A stretch of DNA of 64,000 bases from CAVZCK01 sp963798805 (GTDB lineage: Bacteria > Pseudomonadota > Alphaproteobacteria > Rhizobiales > Rhodomicrobiaceae), in NCBI GenBank assembly GCA_963798805.1, contig CAWCVC010000002.1, positions 434,001 through 498,000 of the forward strand, in the 5' to 3' direction. Under the pieces are notes generated by a model. The model saw only the letters and a program-made list of their open reading frames with translations, was not told where the DNA came from and did no database searches. How positions within the stretch are numbered: position 1 is the stretch's first letter; every line of letters starts with the position of its first letter. The translations under genes were made by a program, and so were the position numbers. Positions 1 through 8,294 of this stretch are shown piece by piece.

Positions 1-575
1 TAGACCTGATCGTCATAGGCGGCGTCCATCAGCGCGTCGCGGCTCTTGACCACGCCGGGGCGCTGCGCGAGCGCCTGCAGGATCAGGAATTCGGTCACGG
101 TGAGGGTGACGGGCTTGCCGTCCCAGACGCAGGTATGACGCTCCGGATCGAGCTTGAGCTTGCCGCGCTCGATGATCTTGGCCGGATCCTCGATGGCGGC
201 GCTGGCCTCGCGCGGCGCCGAGCGGCGCAGGATCGCCTTCACCCGCTCGACGAGCAGGCGCTGCGAGAACGGCTTCCGGATGAAGTCGTCCGCGCCCATT
301 TTCAGACCGAACAGCTCGTCGATCTCGTCCTCCTTGGAGGTCAGGAAGATCACCGGCATCTCGGTCCGCTGGCGCAGACGGCGCAGCAGCTCCATGCCGT
401 CCATGCGTGGCATCTTGATGTCGAGAATGGCGAGATCCGGTGGATCGCCCATCAGCCCGTCGAGCGCCGAGGCGCCATCGGTGAAGGCCTGGATCTTGTA
501 GCCTTCCGCTTCAAGTACCATTCGAAGCGATGTGACGATATTGCGGTCGTCGTCGACAAGTGCGATTGTTGGCAT
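1..575 (-). CDS. chvI: ChvI-type response regulator, C-terminus beyond window edge
   Basis: Two-component response regulator of the OmpR/PhoB class; the family partners the ChvG kinase in rhizobia and controls envelope and acid responses. About 191 codons are present. The receiver domain shows the acidic cluster VDDD near the N-terminus and the phospho-acceptor in ILDIKMPRMDG (about Asp52), and continues through FLTSK and the KPF switch motif. The winged-helix DNA-binding domain begins (TVTEFLILQALA) and runs off position 1. I chose the ATG at 575 because MPTIALVDDDRN matches ChvI N-termini; an in-frame ATG at 584 sits only 2 nt from the G-rich tract. The gene is divergent from the hugZ-like and pckA genes, which matches the chvI-pckA neighbourhood known in rhizobia. 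Confidence 0.93.
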   Translation of the reverse strand, partial: MPTIALVDDDRNIVTSLRMVLEAEGYKIQAFTDGASALDGLMGDPPDLAILDIKMPRMDGMELLRRLRQRTEMPVIFLTSKEDEIDELFGLKMGADDFIRKPFSQRLLVERVKAILRRSAPREASAAIEDPAKIIERGKLKLDPERHTCVWDGKPVTLTVTEFLILQALAQRPGVVKSRDALMDAAYDDQV

Positions 576-634
576 ATGTGTCATAGCCCCCGGCGGCAAC
601 AGACTCACGTTCTGAGCGAAAACTGTGATTGATC

Positions 635-652
635 TGTGACGAAAAGGTCACA
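635..652. promoter_or_regulatory. Inverted repeat upstream of chvI
   Basis: TGTGAC, 6-nt spacer GAAAAG, then GTCACA forms a perfect 6+6+6 inverted repeat about 60 bp upstream of the chvI start and about 57 bp before the start of the divergent HugZ-like gene. It could be an operator in the shared promoter. Read as TGTGA/TCACA the spacing is 8 rather than the 6 of a CRP site, so I do not assign a regulator. Confidence 0.4.
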
Positions 653-708
653 TCCCCTCAGAAAGATTGCATCCTAACTTCAGAGGCAAACGATTGCAAA
701 CCCCTGAA

Positions 709-1455
709 ATGAAGGCACAGCATAGCTCCGGCGAATCAGGCGTAATTAGGGCATCGGCTCGCGCTTTGCTCCGGCAACGGAAGGTGGGTTCGCTGGCGAC
801 GGTGGAAGCCGGTACGAATCACCCTTACGCATCCCTACTCACCGTTGCAACCGATATCGACGCCTCGCCCATCTTTCTGATCTCCCGGCTCGCCTGGCAC
901 ACACGCAATCTGGAGGCTGATAGTCGGGCCTCTATCTTGTTCGCGGCCGAGACCGGGCCGGGCGACCCGCTCAATCTCGGCCGTGTCAGCGTCATGGGCC
1001 GGGCCGAGCTCACGTCCGCTCCGCGGCTGCGGAGCCGGTTCCTGGCAACACATCCGGAGGCTGCTTTCTACGCCGATTTTGCCGATTTTTCCTTCTGGCG
1101 GCTGAATGTCGAGCGCGCGCATTTCATCGGCGGCTTCGGCCGGATTTCGACCCTGCCGGCGGCCGAGCTTCTCGTCGATCCGGGCACCGCGCAGGATTGG
1201 AACAGCCGTAGTGACGCGGCGGTTGAGGCCCTCAATGCCGCCGAGGCGGGACTGATCGCCAGCCTTGCGGGGGGCGGTGGCGCCCCGGAGGGCGAAGGCT
1301 GGCGGATCGCCGCCTGCGACCCTGATGGCTGTGATCTTGCCTGCGGTGACGAGACGCGCCGGCTCAGCTTTCTGCGCCCCGTGACCTCGCCTGACGGCAT
1401 TGCCGGGGCGTTGATCGCCCTTTCTCAGGCCGTTCCGAAGCCCGGCGTCAACTAA
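709..1455 (+). CDS. HugZ-like pyridoxamine 5'-phosphate oxidase-fold protein
   Basis: Predicted cytoplasmic protein of 248 residues. The N-terminal split-barrel (about residues 10-150) has the ARALLRQRKVGSLAT opening, the ISRLAWHTRNLEAD stretch and the GRAEL segment typical of HugZ/PNPOx-like flavin- or haem-binding proteins. The last ~80 residues resemble the DUF2470 domain that follows the barrel in HugZ. HugZ proteins are haem-binding and involved in haem use; the actual substrate here is not evident. The longer reading from a TTG at 667 lacks a convincing ribosome site, so the ATG at 709 is preferred. It lies between chvI and pckA, in the direction of pckA. Confidence 0.75.
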   Translation: MKAQHSSGESGVIRASARALLRQRKVGSLATVEAGTNHPYASLLTVATDIDASPIFLISRLAWHTRNLEADSRASILFAAETGPGDPLNLGRVSVMGRAELTSAPRLRSRFLATHPEAAFYADFADFSFWRLNVERAHFIGGFGRISTLPAAELLVDPGTAQDWNSRSDAAVEALNAAEAGLIASLAGGGGAPEGEGWRIAACDPDGCDLACGDETRRLSFLRPVTSPDGIAGALIALSQAVPKPGVN

Positions 1456-1648
1456 TCCGAGTGGAACAAATTTGCTCTAGGACAATTTTGCATTACAGCT
1501 AGCCTCGTCGAGCGGCCGGATATAAATTGGAGAGAGGTGCGTCCACGTCTTCGCGCCTATTATTTTCAATAGCTTGGCACTAAGAACACACCAAGATCCC
1601 CTGTCGCGGAAGGACTTGGTATCAAAGCGTTATTCTGAGGAGTCAGCA

Positions 1649-3265
1649 GTGAGCACACGAAACAGCGGCGTCGGGAGCGCGCCAATCTCTCTTTTGCTTG
1701 CCGACCGTTTGAAAGCCGTCCGTCCGAATCCATCCGCAGCCGAGCTTTACGAACTCGCAATCCGCCGCGGCGAGGCGGAGGTTGCCTCGACCGGCGCGCT
1801 TGCCATGCGCACGGGGGCGCATACCGGCCGGTCGGCCGCCGATAAGTTCGTTGTACGCGACGCGACGACCGAGGACGCCGTCTGGTGGGACAATAATAAT
1901 GCGCTCTCGCCCGAGCATTTCGAGACCTTACTCCAGGACTTCCTCGCCCATGCTGCTGACCACGAACTGTTCCTTCAGGACCTTTATGCCGGCGCCGATC
2001 CGCAATACCGCCTCAGGGCGCGCATCTATACCGAGCTCGCCTGGCACGCGCTGTTCATCCGCCACCTGCTGATCGTGCCGCCGAAGGCTGAAAGACAGGG
2101 CTTCGAGCCGCAATTTACGGTGATCAACCTGCCGAGCTTCCGCGCCGACCCTGTGCGCCACGGTTGCCGCTCCGAGACGGTGATCGCCTGCAACTTCGCC
2201 AGAAAGCTGGTGCTGATCGGCGGTACCTCCTATGCCGGCGAGACCAAGAAGTCGGTCTTCACCTATCTGAATTACGTGCTGCCCGAGATGGGCGTGATGC
2301 CGATGCACTGCTCGGCCAGCGAGGAGCGCAGCGGCGGCAATGCCGCAATATTCTTCGGCCTGTCCGGCACCGGAAAGACCACGCTCTCGGCCGATCCGGC
2401 CCGCACGCTGATTGGCGATGACGAGCATGGCTGGTCTGAGAACGGCATCTTCAATTTCGAAGGCGGCTGCTATGCCAAAACCATCAAGCTGTCGAAGGAA
2501 GCCGAGCCGGAGATCTTCGCCGCCGCCAATAGCTGGGGCACGGTTCTGGAGAATGTCATCCTGCATCCGGACACGCGCGACCCCAATTTCGACGACGGCT
2601 CGCTGACGGAAAACACCCGCGCCGCTTATCCTCTCGACTGCGTCTCCAACGCCAGCGCGACCGGCCACGCGGAGCATCCGCGCAATGTGGTGATGCTGAC
2701 GGCCGACGCCTTCGGCGTTCTGCCCCCGATCGCCAGGCTGTCGCCGTCGCAGGCCATGTATCACTTCCTCTCCGGCTACACCGCGAAGGTCGCCGGCACC
2801 GAGAAAGGCGTCTCCGGCGTGCAGGCAACCTTCTCCACCTGTTTCGGCGCGCCCTTCATGCCGCGCCATCCGAGCATCTACGGCGAGTTGCTGCGCGATC
2901 TGATCGCCGAGCATGGTACGGACTGCTGGCTGATGAACACCGGCTGGACGGGCGGCGGATATGGCGTCGGTCAGCGGATGCCGCTCAAATTCACGCGCAT
3001 GCTGCTCAATGCGGCGCTTTCGGGCAAGCTGAAGGACGCGACATTCCGCCGCGATCCGCTGTTCGGCTTCGAGGTGCTGCTCGACATCGAGGGCGTGCCG
3101 CCGCATCTGCTCGATCCGCGCCGGACCTGGTCTGATAAGCTGGCCTTTGACAAGCAGGCGCGGAAGCTTGTCGCCATGTTTGCCGAGAACTTCCGCAAGT
3201 TCGAAGCCGAGGTCGACGCCGAGATCCGCAGCGCCGGACCGGTTCTGCAGGCCGCCGCGGAATAG
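1649..3265 (+). CDS. pckA: Phosphoenolpyruvate carboxykinase (ATP)
   Basis: Catalyses oxaloacetate + ATP to phosphoenolpyruvate + ADP + CO2, the committed step of gluconeogenesis from organic acids. The 538-residue length matches rhizobial PckA. The P-loop GLSGTGKTTLS lies near residue 238 and the metal-binding IGDDEHGW near residue 254; the N-terminal RTGAHTGRSAADKF and the GWTGGGYG segment are also family signatures. The start is the GTG at 1649, preceded by GAGGAG with proper spacing; an upstream TTG at 1574 would add about 25 residues without a ribosome site. A strong hairpin follows the stop. ChvI nearby is a plausible regulator by synteny, which is inference. Confidence 0.97.
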   Translation: MSTRNSGVGSAPISLLLADRLKAVRPNPSAAELYELAIRRGEAEVASTGALAMRTGAHTGRSAADKFVVRDATTEDAVWWDNNNALSPEHFETLLQDFLAHAADHELFLQDLYAGADPQYRLRARIYTELAWHALFIRHLLIVPPKAERQGFEPQFTVINLPSFRADPVRHGCRSETVIACNFARKLVLIGGTSYAGETKKSVFTYLNYVLPEMGVMPMHCSASEERSGGNAAIFFGLSGTGKTTLSADPARTLIGDDEHGWSENGIFNFEGGCYAKTIKLSKEAEPEIFAAANSWGTVLENVILHPDTRDPNFDDGSLTENTRAAYPLDCVSNASATGHAEHPRNVVMLTADAFGVLPPIARLSPSQAMYHFLSGYTAKVAGTEKGVSGVQATFSTCFGAPFMPRHPSIYGELLRDLIAEHGTDCWLMNTGWTGGGYGVGQRMPLKFTRMLLNAALSGKLKDATFRRDPLFGFEVLLDIEGVPPHLLDPRRTWSDKLAFDKQARKLVAMFAENFRKFEAEVDAEIRSAGPVLQAAAE

Positions 3266-3303
3266 GCCTGAGCGCCTGCACCGCCATTAACGCAAAAGTC
3301 AAA

Positions 3304-3336
3304 AGAGAGGCGTGTCCCGATGGGGCGCGCCTCTCT
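3304..3336 (+). terminator. Strong hairpin after pckA
   Basis: A 15-bp stem with a 3-nt GAT loop: AGAGAGGCGTGTCCC pairs with GGGGCGCGCCTCTCT, with two G-T wobbles. It begins 38 nt after the pckA stop. The downstream side is pyrimidine-rich (CTGCTT) but lacks a run of T, so it could act as a terminator or as an mRNA 3' stabiliser. It lies before the ribosome site of the next gene. Confidence 0.7.
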
Positions 3337-3394
3337 CTGCTTGCGCCGCCACCTTTTTGGTCTACAAGACCATCGGTTGGCGGAGGAACGCAGC

Positions 3395-5125
3395 ATGCTG
3401 GGGGTAATCGCCCGGATCGAGTTCATGGCGAAACGGACCTCGCGCTGGCTTGCGGCGCATCCCCCATTCGCCGCCGCCTGTCTCATCGCCCTCTGCCTGG
3501 CGCTTTACCTGCCCGGCATCGCATCGCTTCCGGTCACCGATCGCGACGAGGCCCGCTTCGCCCAGGCCACCCGGCAGATGCTGGAGACGGGCAATTTCAT
3601 CGACATCCGCTTCCAGAACGAGCCGCGCTACAAGAAGCCGATCGGCATCTATTGGCTGCAATCCGTCTCAGTATCCACCCTTTCGCCGAACGATCGCGGA
3701 CAGATCTGGGCCTACCGCGTGCCTTCGCTCATCGGCATCATCGCCGCCGTGCTGCTGACCTGGTGGGCGGCGCGGCCGATCTTCGGCCGCGAGACGCCGC
3801 TGCTTTCGGCGTTCCTGCTTGCCGGAGCCTTCACGCTGAGTCTCGAAGCTCGGCTCGCCAAATCCGACGCGGCGCTGCTCGCCACCATTGTCCTGGCGCA
3901 GGGGGCGCTTTTCCGGCTCTATCTCTTCCGCCGCAAGCCCCGGCAGATGGTCACCATCGCCGCCGTGTTCTGGGTCGCGCTGGGGCTCGGCATTCTGATC
4001 AAGGGGCCGGTCGCACCGGCGCTCGCCGTGCTCACCTCGATCCCGCTGCTGATCTTCGACCGGAAGCGCGCCTGGCTCAGAAGTCTTCATGCCGCCTGGG
4101 GTGTGCCGGTGATGCTGGCGATCACGCTGCCCTGGTTCATCGCCATCGGCATCGTTTCCGACTGGCAATTCTTCCGCCTGGCCTTCGGCGACGACTTCCT
4201 GGCCAAGCTCGGCGGCGGCCAGGAGCGGCACTGGGGTCCGCCCGGCTTCTATTTCATCCTGTTCTGGTGGACCTTCTGGCCGGCTGCGCTGGTGGCGACG
4301 GGCGGCGCCGCGCTCTGGCTCTGGCGGCATCGGGTGAGCCGCCGCGCGCTTTTCCTGCTTTCCTGGATCATCCCGTTCTGGCTGGTGCTGGAGGCGATCC
4401 CGACCAAGCTGCCCCATTACGCCATGCCGGTCTATCCGGCGATCGCGATGGCGGCGGCCTGGGTGCTGCGCGACGCCACCATGGCGGGCGCGCTGCGGCT
4501 GCGCACATATAAGCAGGGCGCGGCGCTGTGGCTGTTGATTGCGGCGCTCCAGATCGCGTTCTTGGTCTTCCTGCATGTTTATTTCTGGATCGCGCCATCC
4601 TGGTGGACGCCGCCGTTGCTGATCGGCGTTGGCCTGCTCGCCTTCGTGACGGCGCGCGCCGCCTGGAGCGGCTATTTCCGCGCGGCCATCCCTTTGGCCC
4701 TGCTGACCGCCATACTGCTCTACACCGCGGCCTTCCGCTTCGTGCTGCCCGGGATGGATCCCTTATGGATCAGCCGCCAGACCGCGCAGGCCGTTGCCGC
4801 GCTGCGCCCCTGCGCGCCGGGGCCGGTCATCCTCACCCGCTACCGCGAGCCGAGCGCGGTCTTCCGCCTCGGCACAGCGACCGAGCTGATGAGCGCTGAA
4901 GACGCCAACCGCGCGCTGAGCCAGGGCAAGGCCGATCTCGCCCTGATGCTGCGATCCGCGGGCGAGAAGCTGCCGCTCGTCGATCCCCCGCCGCGTCCCG
5001 TCGCTTGCATCGACGGCTTCAACATGAATGGCGGCAAGAATTTGCGGCTCGAGCTGATGACCGCCAAGCCGGAGGCAGCCTTCGCGAATTGCGCCCTACC
5101 GGCGCGCTTCCGCTGTCCGGGCTGA
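3395..5125 (+). CDS. GT39-family (ArnT/PMT-like) membrane glycosyltransferase
   Basis: Polytopic inner-membrane protein of 576 residues with about a dozen hydrophobic segments and a C-terminal periplasmic part. The first loop contains TDRDEARFAQATRQMLETG followed by NEPRYKKP, the signature of the PMT_2/ArnT superfamily that transfers a sugar from a polyprenyl-phosphate carrier to lipid A, protein or glycan on the periplasmic side. The exact donor and acceptor cannot be read from sequence. ATG 3395 is preceded by GGAGGA at 8 nt; the upstream in-frame ATG at 3320 lies in the pckA hairpin and is unlikely. There are no lipid A modification genes beside it, so the arnT name is withheld. Confidence 0.88.
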   Translation: MLGVIARIEFMAKRTSRWLAAHPPFAAACLIALCLALYLPGIASLPVTDRDEARFAQATRQMLETGNFIDIRFQNEPRYKKPIGIYWLQSVSVSTLSPNDRGQIWAYRVPSLIGIIAAVLLTWWAARPIFGRETPLLSAFLLAGAFTLSLEARLAKSDAALLATIVLAQGALFRLYLFRRKPRQMVTIAAVFWVALGLGILIKGPVAPALAVLTSIPLLIFDRKRAWLRSLHAAWGVPVMLAITLPWFIAIGIVSDWQFFRLAFGDDFLAKLGGGQERHWGPPGFYFILFWWTFWPAALVATGGAALWLWRHRVSRRALFLLSWIIPFWLVLEAIPTKLPHYAMPVYPAIAMAAAWVLRDATMAGALRLRTYKQGAALWLLIAALQIAFLVFLHVYFWIAPSWWTPPLLIGVGLLAFVTARAAWSGYFRAAIPLALLTAILLYTAAFRFVLPGMDPLWISRQTAQAVAALRPCAPGPVILTRYREPSAVFRLGTATELMSAEDANRALSQGKADLALMLRSAGEKLPLVDPPPRPVACIDGFNMNGGKNLRLELMTAKPEAAFANCALPARFRCPG

Positions 5126-5165
5126 AGCCTCCCTCCAGTAGACCTCCGGAAAATCTACGCGGGGT

Positions 5166-5265
5166 GTCGTCCCGGATGGCCGAAGGCCGGGCCGGGACCC
5201 AATCCACCTATCCGCATGTTGTGAAGCCAACGGGCCCCGGCACTTCGGCCGGGGCGACGTTGGGA
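5166..5265. repeat. Dispersed palindromic repeat, copy 1
   Basis: Begins GTCGTCCCGGATGGCCGAAG and ends with GGCCCCGGCACTTCGGCCGG followed by GGCGACG. The two ends are imperfect inverse complements, giving a roughly 100-bp foldback. The same ends recur near 6254, 28051, 32173 and 33852. It fills the convergent gap between the glycosyltransferase and dapD. Confidence 0.8.
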
Positions 5266-5320
5266 TGATCGACGAGCTTATCATCCAAACGGGACGCAGC
5301 CCCGGCGGTCCGATATCGCT

Positions 5321-6160
5321 CTAATCCCTCAGCAGCTCATTGATGGATGTCTTCGCCCGTGTGCGTTCGTCGACGCGCTTGACGATGACGGCGCAATAAA
5401 GCGACGGGCCCGGCTCGCCGGACGGCAGCGGCTTGCCCGGCAGCGTGCCTGAGACGACGACCGAATAGGGCGGCACGCGGCCTTGCAGCACCTCGCCGGT
5501 GGTGCGGTCGATGATCTTCGTGGACTGGCCGAGATAGACGCCCATCGACAGCACCGAGCCCTCGCCGACGATGACGCCCTCGGCGACTTCCGAGCGCGCG
5601 CCGATGAAGCAATTATCCTCGATGATCACCGGCCCCGCCTGCAGCGGCTCCAGCACGCCGCCGATCCCAGCGCCGCCGGAAATGTGCACGTTCTTGCCGA
5701 TCTGCGCGCAGGAGCCGACCGTCGCCCAGGTGTCGACCATGGTTCCGCTGTCGACATAGGCGCCCAGATTGACGAAGCTCGGCATCAGCACCACGCCCGG
5801 CGCGATATAGGCAGAGCGGCGCACAATGCAGTTCGGCACGGCGCGGAAGCCTGCGGCGCGCCATTGATTGTCGCCCCAGCCTTCGAATTTCGACGGCACC
5901 TTGTCCCACCAGGTCGCGCCTCCCGGCCCTCCGGCAATCGGCGTCATGTCGTTGAGGCGGAAGGAGAGCAGCACGGCCTTTTTCAGCCATTCATTGACCA
6001 CCCAGGCGCCGTCCTTCTTCTCGGCGACGCGCGCCTCGCCGCGATCGAGCAGATCGAGCGCCTGCTCCACGGCATCGCGCACCTCGCCTTGCGTGCCGCT
6101 GTTGATCGTATCGCGCGCGTCGAAAGCGGCCTCGATGGCGGGTTTGAGCTGGTCGAGCAT
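5321..6160 (-). CDS. dapD: Tetrahydrodipicolinate N-succinyltransferase
   Basis: Transfers succinyl from succinyl-CoA to tetrahydrodipicolinate in the succinylase branch of lysine/meso-diaminopimelate synthesis (cytoplasm). The 279-residue protein has the helical N-terminus, then a left-handed beta-helix built of hexapeptide repeats (APGVVLMPSFVNLGAYVDSGTM, SGGAGIGGVLEP, EDNCFIGARSEV), and ends in the usual C-terminal arm (KTSINELLRD). The ATG at 6160 follows CAGGGAAA at a fitting distance; the longer frame back to 6292 crosses the repeat at 6254 and is not credible. The neighbouring genes are not from the dap pathway. Confidence 0.97.
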   Translation of the reverse strand: MLDQLKPAIEAAFDARDTINSGTQGEVRDAVEQALDLLDRGEARVAEKKDGAWVVNEWLKKAVLLSFRLNDMTPIAGGPGGATWWDKVPSKFEGWGDNQWRAAGFRAVPNCIVRRSAYIAPGVVLMPSFVNLGAYVDSGTMVDTWATVGSCAQIGKNVHISGGAGIGGVLEPLQAGPVIIEDNCFIGARSEVAEGVIVGEGSVLSMGVYLGQSTKIIDRTTGEVLQGRVPPYSVVVSGTLPGKPLPSGEPGPSLYCAVIVKRVDERTRAKTSINELLRD

Positions 6161-6253
6161 GGCGTTTCCCTGAAATCCTGATCCAATCTTTCGTGGGGTG
6201 ATCGGGCAGCGCTTGTCAACACGGTTGGCCTCTCGCCGCCTGCCTGCCACCGG

Positions 6254-6358
6254 CGTCGTCCCGGATGGCCGCCAGGCCAGTCCGGGATCCAATCCCCTTG
6301 CGGCGACCGCCGCGGCGCGTTGAAAGGCGGATAGGCTCTGACGGCCGGGGCGACGAAG
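6254..6358. repeat. Dispersed palindromic repeat, copy 2
   Basis: Starts CGTCGTCCCGGATGGCCGCC and closes with ACGGCCGGGGCGACGA. It occupies the spacer between dapD and the HAD gene and shares both ends with copy 1, while the centre differs. Confidence 0.78.
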
Positions 6359-6368
6359 GTGCTTGGGC

Positions 6369-7139
6369 TCACGTCGCGCCCTCCGGCTCCGGCGTGATCG
6401 CGCGGAGTGTGTCCTCCAGAAATGCGGTCAGATCGGCGGTCATATGGTGAACATGCGGGGGCAGGACGCGCCACTCGGTGATGCCCTTCTGCGAGGGATG
6501 GTCGATATAGCCGGAGCGCACCAGCACGGTGGTCATACCGAGGGCGTGCGCCGCTTCGAGATTATGCGGAATATCCTCGAACATGGCGCCTGTTGCGGGC
6601 GTGACGCCGTGCGCCTTGAGAAACCGGTCATATGCTTCGGGCGAGGGCTTCGGGATATATTCGCCCGCCACGATGTCGAACACCTCGTCGAAGAGATGCA
6701 GCACGCCGAGCTTGCCCGCCACCCGCTCGGCATGGCGGCGCGAGCCGTTGGTGAAGATGTATTTGCGCCCCGGCAGCCGCCCGATCGCCGCACCGAGCGC
6801 GGGTGCCTCGCAGACCGGCGCCAGGTCGATATCGTGCACGTAATCGAGAAAGCGCTCCGGCGGCAGCTTGTGCTCGGCCATCAGCCCGGCCAGCGTGGTG
6901 CCGTAGCGATAGTAATACTCCTTCTGCACGCGCTTGGCCTCCTCGAAGCTGACGCCTAAAAGCTCGGCGATGAAGGAGCCCATGCGCTGATCGACCTGCG
7001 CGAACAAATTGCATTCGGCGGGATAGAGCGTGTTATCGAGATCGAAGATCCAGCTTTCGACCTTGCGGAAAGCGGTCAGATCGGTGGGAGCGATAAGCTG
7101 CATTGCCAGGAAGGTAAGCGCAGGCGGCGGGTTTGTCAT
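6369..7139 (-). CDS. HAD-family pyrimidine 5'-nucleotidase-like phosphatase
   Basis: Soluble haloacid dehalogenase-superfamily hydrolase of 256 residues. Motif I is IFDLDNTLYP near residue 31, motif II is FTNGS, motif III contains the KPSPEAY lysine, and motif IV is MFEDIPHN. The helical cap after motif I (VDQRMGSFIAELLGV) is of the C1 type found in the SDT1/pyrimidine-5'-nucleotidase group, whose known members remove phosphate from nucleoside monophosphates. Substrate is inferred from family only. An internal ATG at 7103 would give a product 12 residues shorter; neither start has a strong ribosome site. Confidence 0.85.
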   Translation of the reverse strand: MTNPPPALTFLAMQLIAPTDLTAFRKVESWIFDLDNTLYPAECNLFAQVDQRMGSFIAELLGVSFEEAKRVQKEYYYRYGTTLAGLMAEHKLPPERFLDYVHDIDLAPVCEAPALGAAIGRLPGRKYIFTNGSRRHAERVAGKLGVLHLFDEVFDIVAGEYIPKPSPEAYDRFLKAHGVTPATGAMFEDIPHNLEAAHALGMTTVLVRSGYIDHPSQKGITEWRVLPPHVHHMTADLTAFLEDTLRAITPEPEGAT

Positions 7140-7343
7140 CCTGCGCGGAGAGGGCCGCGCGTTGATGCCGTCTTTTCAGCCACAGACGCGAATTTCCGCG
7201 CGAGGCGCGCCGATAAATCTGTTGTTCAGGCACGGTCCTGTTGACTAGGGTTCTGGTAATTCTTTAAGGCGCCCGCTGCGGCACTGCTGATGACGACGAG
7301 GCCAGTGGACAATAGATCCTCTATTCGACGAAAGACCACCACC

Positions 7344-7649
7344 ATGTTGTTCAGAACATCTTTGATCGTCTCGGCGATGCTTGCCGGCCTGAGCTCCGCC
7401 GCTTTCGGACAATCCTGCGGTGAGACCTGGGAGGTGGACAAGGATGCTCTACGTCAGGCCTTCAGCGACACGGCCCGCTTTACGGGCGGCGCCGGTCCGG
7501 CCGTGATCAATCTCAAGGCCCTCGGGGCCAAGAGCGGCCAGCTTGTCGTGGTCTACTCCAAGAAGGATTTGGAGTGCCTGAAAAAGCTCTATGAGGGGCA
7601 GCTTTCCGGCTCGGGTACAATCAAGATCTGCAAGCGCCCGCAATGCTGA
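7344..7649 (+). CDS. Small secreted protein of unknown function
   Basis: A 101-residue product starting at ATG 7344, whose first 21 residues (MLFRTSLIVSAMLAGLSSAAFG) form a standard Sec signal peptide. The mature part has four cysteines (SCGETW, DLECLKK, and the terminal CKRPQC), suggesting two disulfides in the periplasm. I do not recognise a family. An upstream ATG at 7290 would bury the signal peptide. The stop is 21 nt before the next gene on the same strand, so the two probably form an operon. Confidence 0.6.
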   Translation: MLFRTSLIVSAMLAGLSSAAFGQSCGETWEVDKDALRQAFSDTARFTGGAGPAVINLKALGAKSGQLVVVYSKKDLECLKKLYEGQLSGSGTIKICKRPQC

Positions 7650-7670
7650 GATTGGGATGGGGAGAAAGCC

Positions 7671-8255
7671 ATGACGAACTCTTTGGAGCGCGCCGGATCG
7701 ACGCTTGCGCAGATGGTGCTGGCGGTCAGCGCCGTCATCGCTTTGCTGCAATATATCCAGAGCGTCGAGCAGAATAAGACCGAAGCGGCGCTGTCGCTGA
7801 TCGCCATCCACAATAATGAGCGCTTCTATGATGCGCGCCAAGGCTTTCTACAGGCCTATTTCTCGCTGTTTCAGGACGAGAGTCTGAAATCGCTGCCGCC
7901 GGACCAGCTCGCGGCGGTGCTGCCGGATTATGTGATCGCGCAGTCGCGCAGCGAGGGCGGCAGCAAGGAGCTGACGCGCGAACAGCTCGACCTCGTCTCG
8001 CTGGCGCTGATCCATCTCTATGACACCGCCGCGGCCTGCATCAAGGACGGGGTCTGCCGACAGGACATCACCGACGAGCATTTCCGCAATTTCATCCGCC
8101 TCCTGCTGCTCGCCTATCACAACAAGCTTCCAGAATGGCGCAAGACCTTTGCGGGGCTCGGCGTCGATTCCCAGGCGCTCCTGGATCACAAGATCCACCC
8201 GCAGAATCTGATTCAGACGGCCTGCGCCGAGGTCGGGCTGAAGTTCTGTATTTAA
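7671..8255 (+). CDS. Membrane-anchored protein of unknown function
   Basis: A 194-residue protein with one likely N-terminal membrane segment (about residues 13-27, QMVLAVSAVIALLQY) followed by a mainly helical soluble domain. A clear ribosome site (GGGGAGAAAG) precedes the ATG. The composition and the N-terminal anchor resemble small proteins that carry a DUF4760-like helical domain, but I am not sure of the family. It follows the small secreted protein closely, which suggests joint expression. Confidence 0.6.
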   Translation: MTNSLERAGSTLAQMVLAVSAVIALLQYIQSVEQNKTEAALSLIAIHNNERFYDARQGFLQAYFSLFQDESLKSLPPDQLAAVLPDYVIAQSRSEGGSKELTREQLDLVSLALIHLYDTAAACIKDGVCRQDITDEHFRNFIRLLLLAYHNKLPEWRKTFAGLGVDSQALLDHKIHPQNLIQTACAEVGLKFCI

Positions 8256-8294
8256 TCCGCGGGGCTGACTGCAGCCTATAGGTGACCGATCCGG

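Noticed and set aside
635..652. CRP/FNR-type binding site
   Set aside because: The half-sites TGTGA and TCACA are 8 rather than 6 nt apart.
1928..3106. Long minus-strand open frame of 392 codons over pckA
   Set aside because: It mirrors pckA, is rich in Arg/Ala/Gly, and has no domain; GC-rich codon bias opens such antisense frames.
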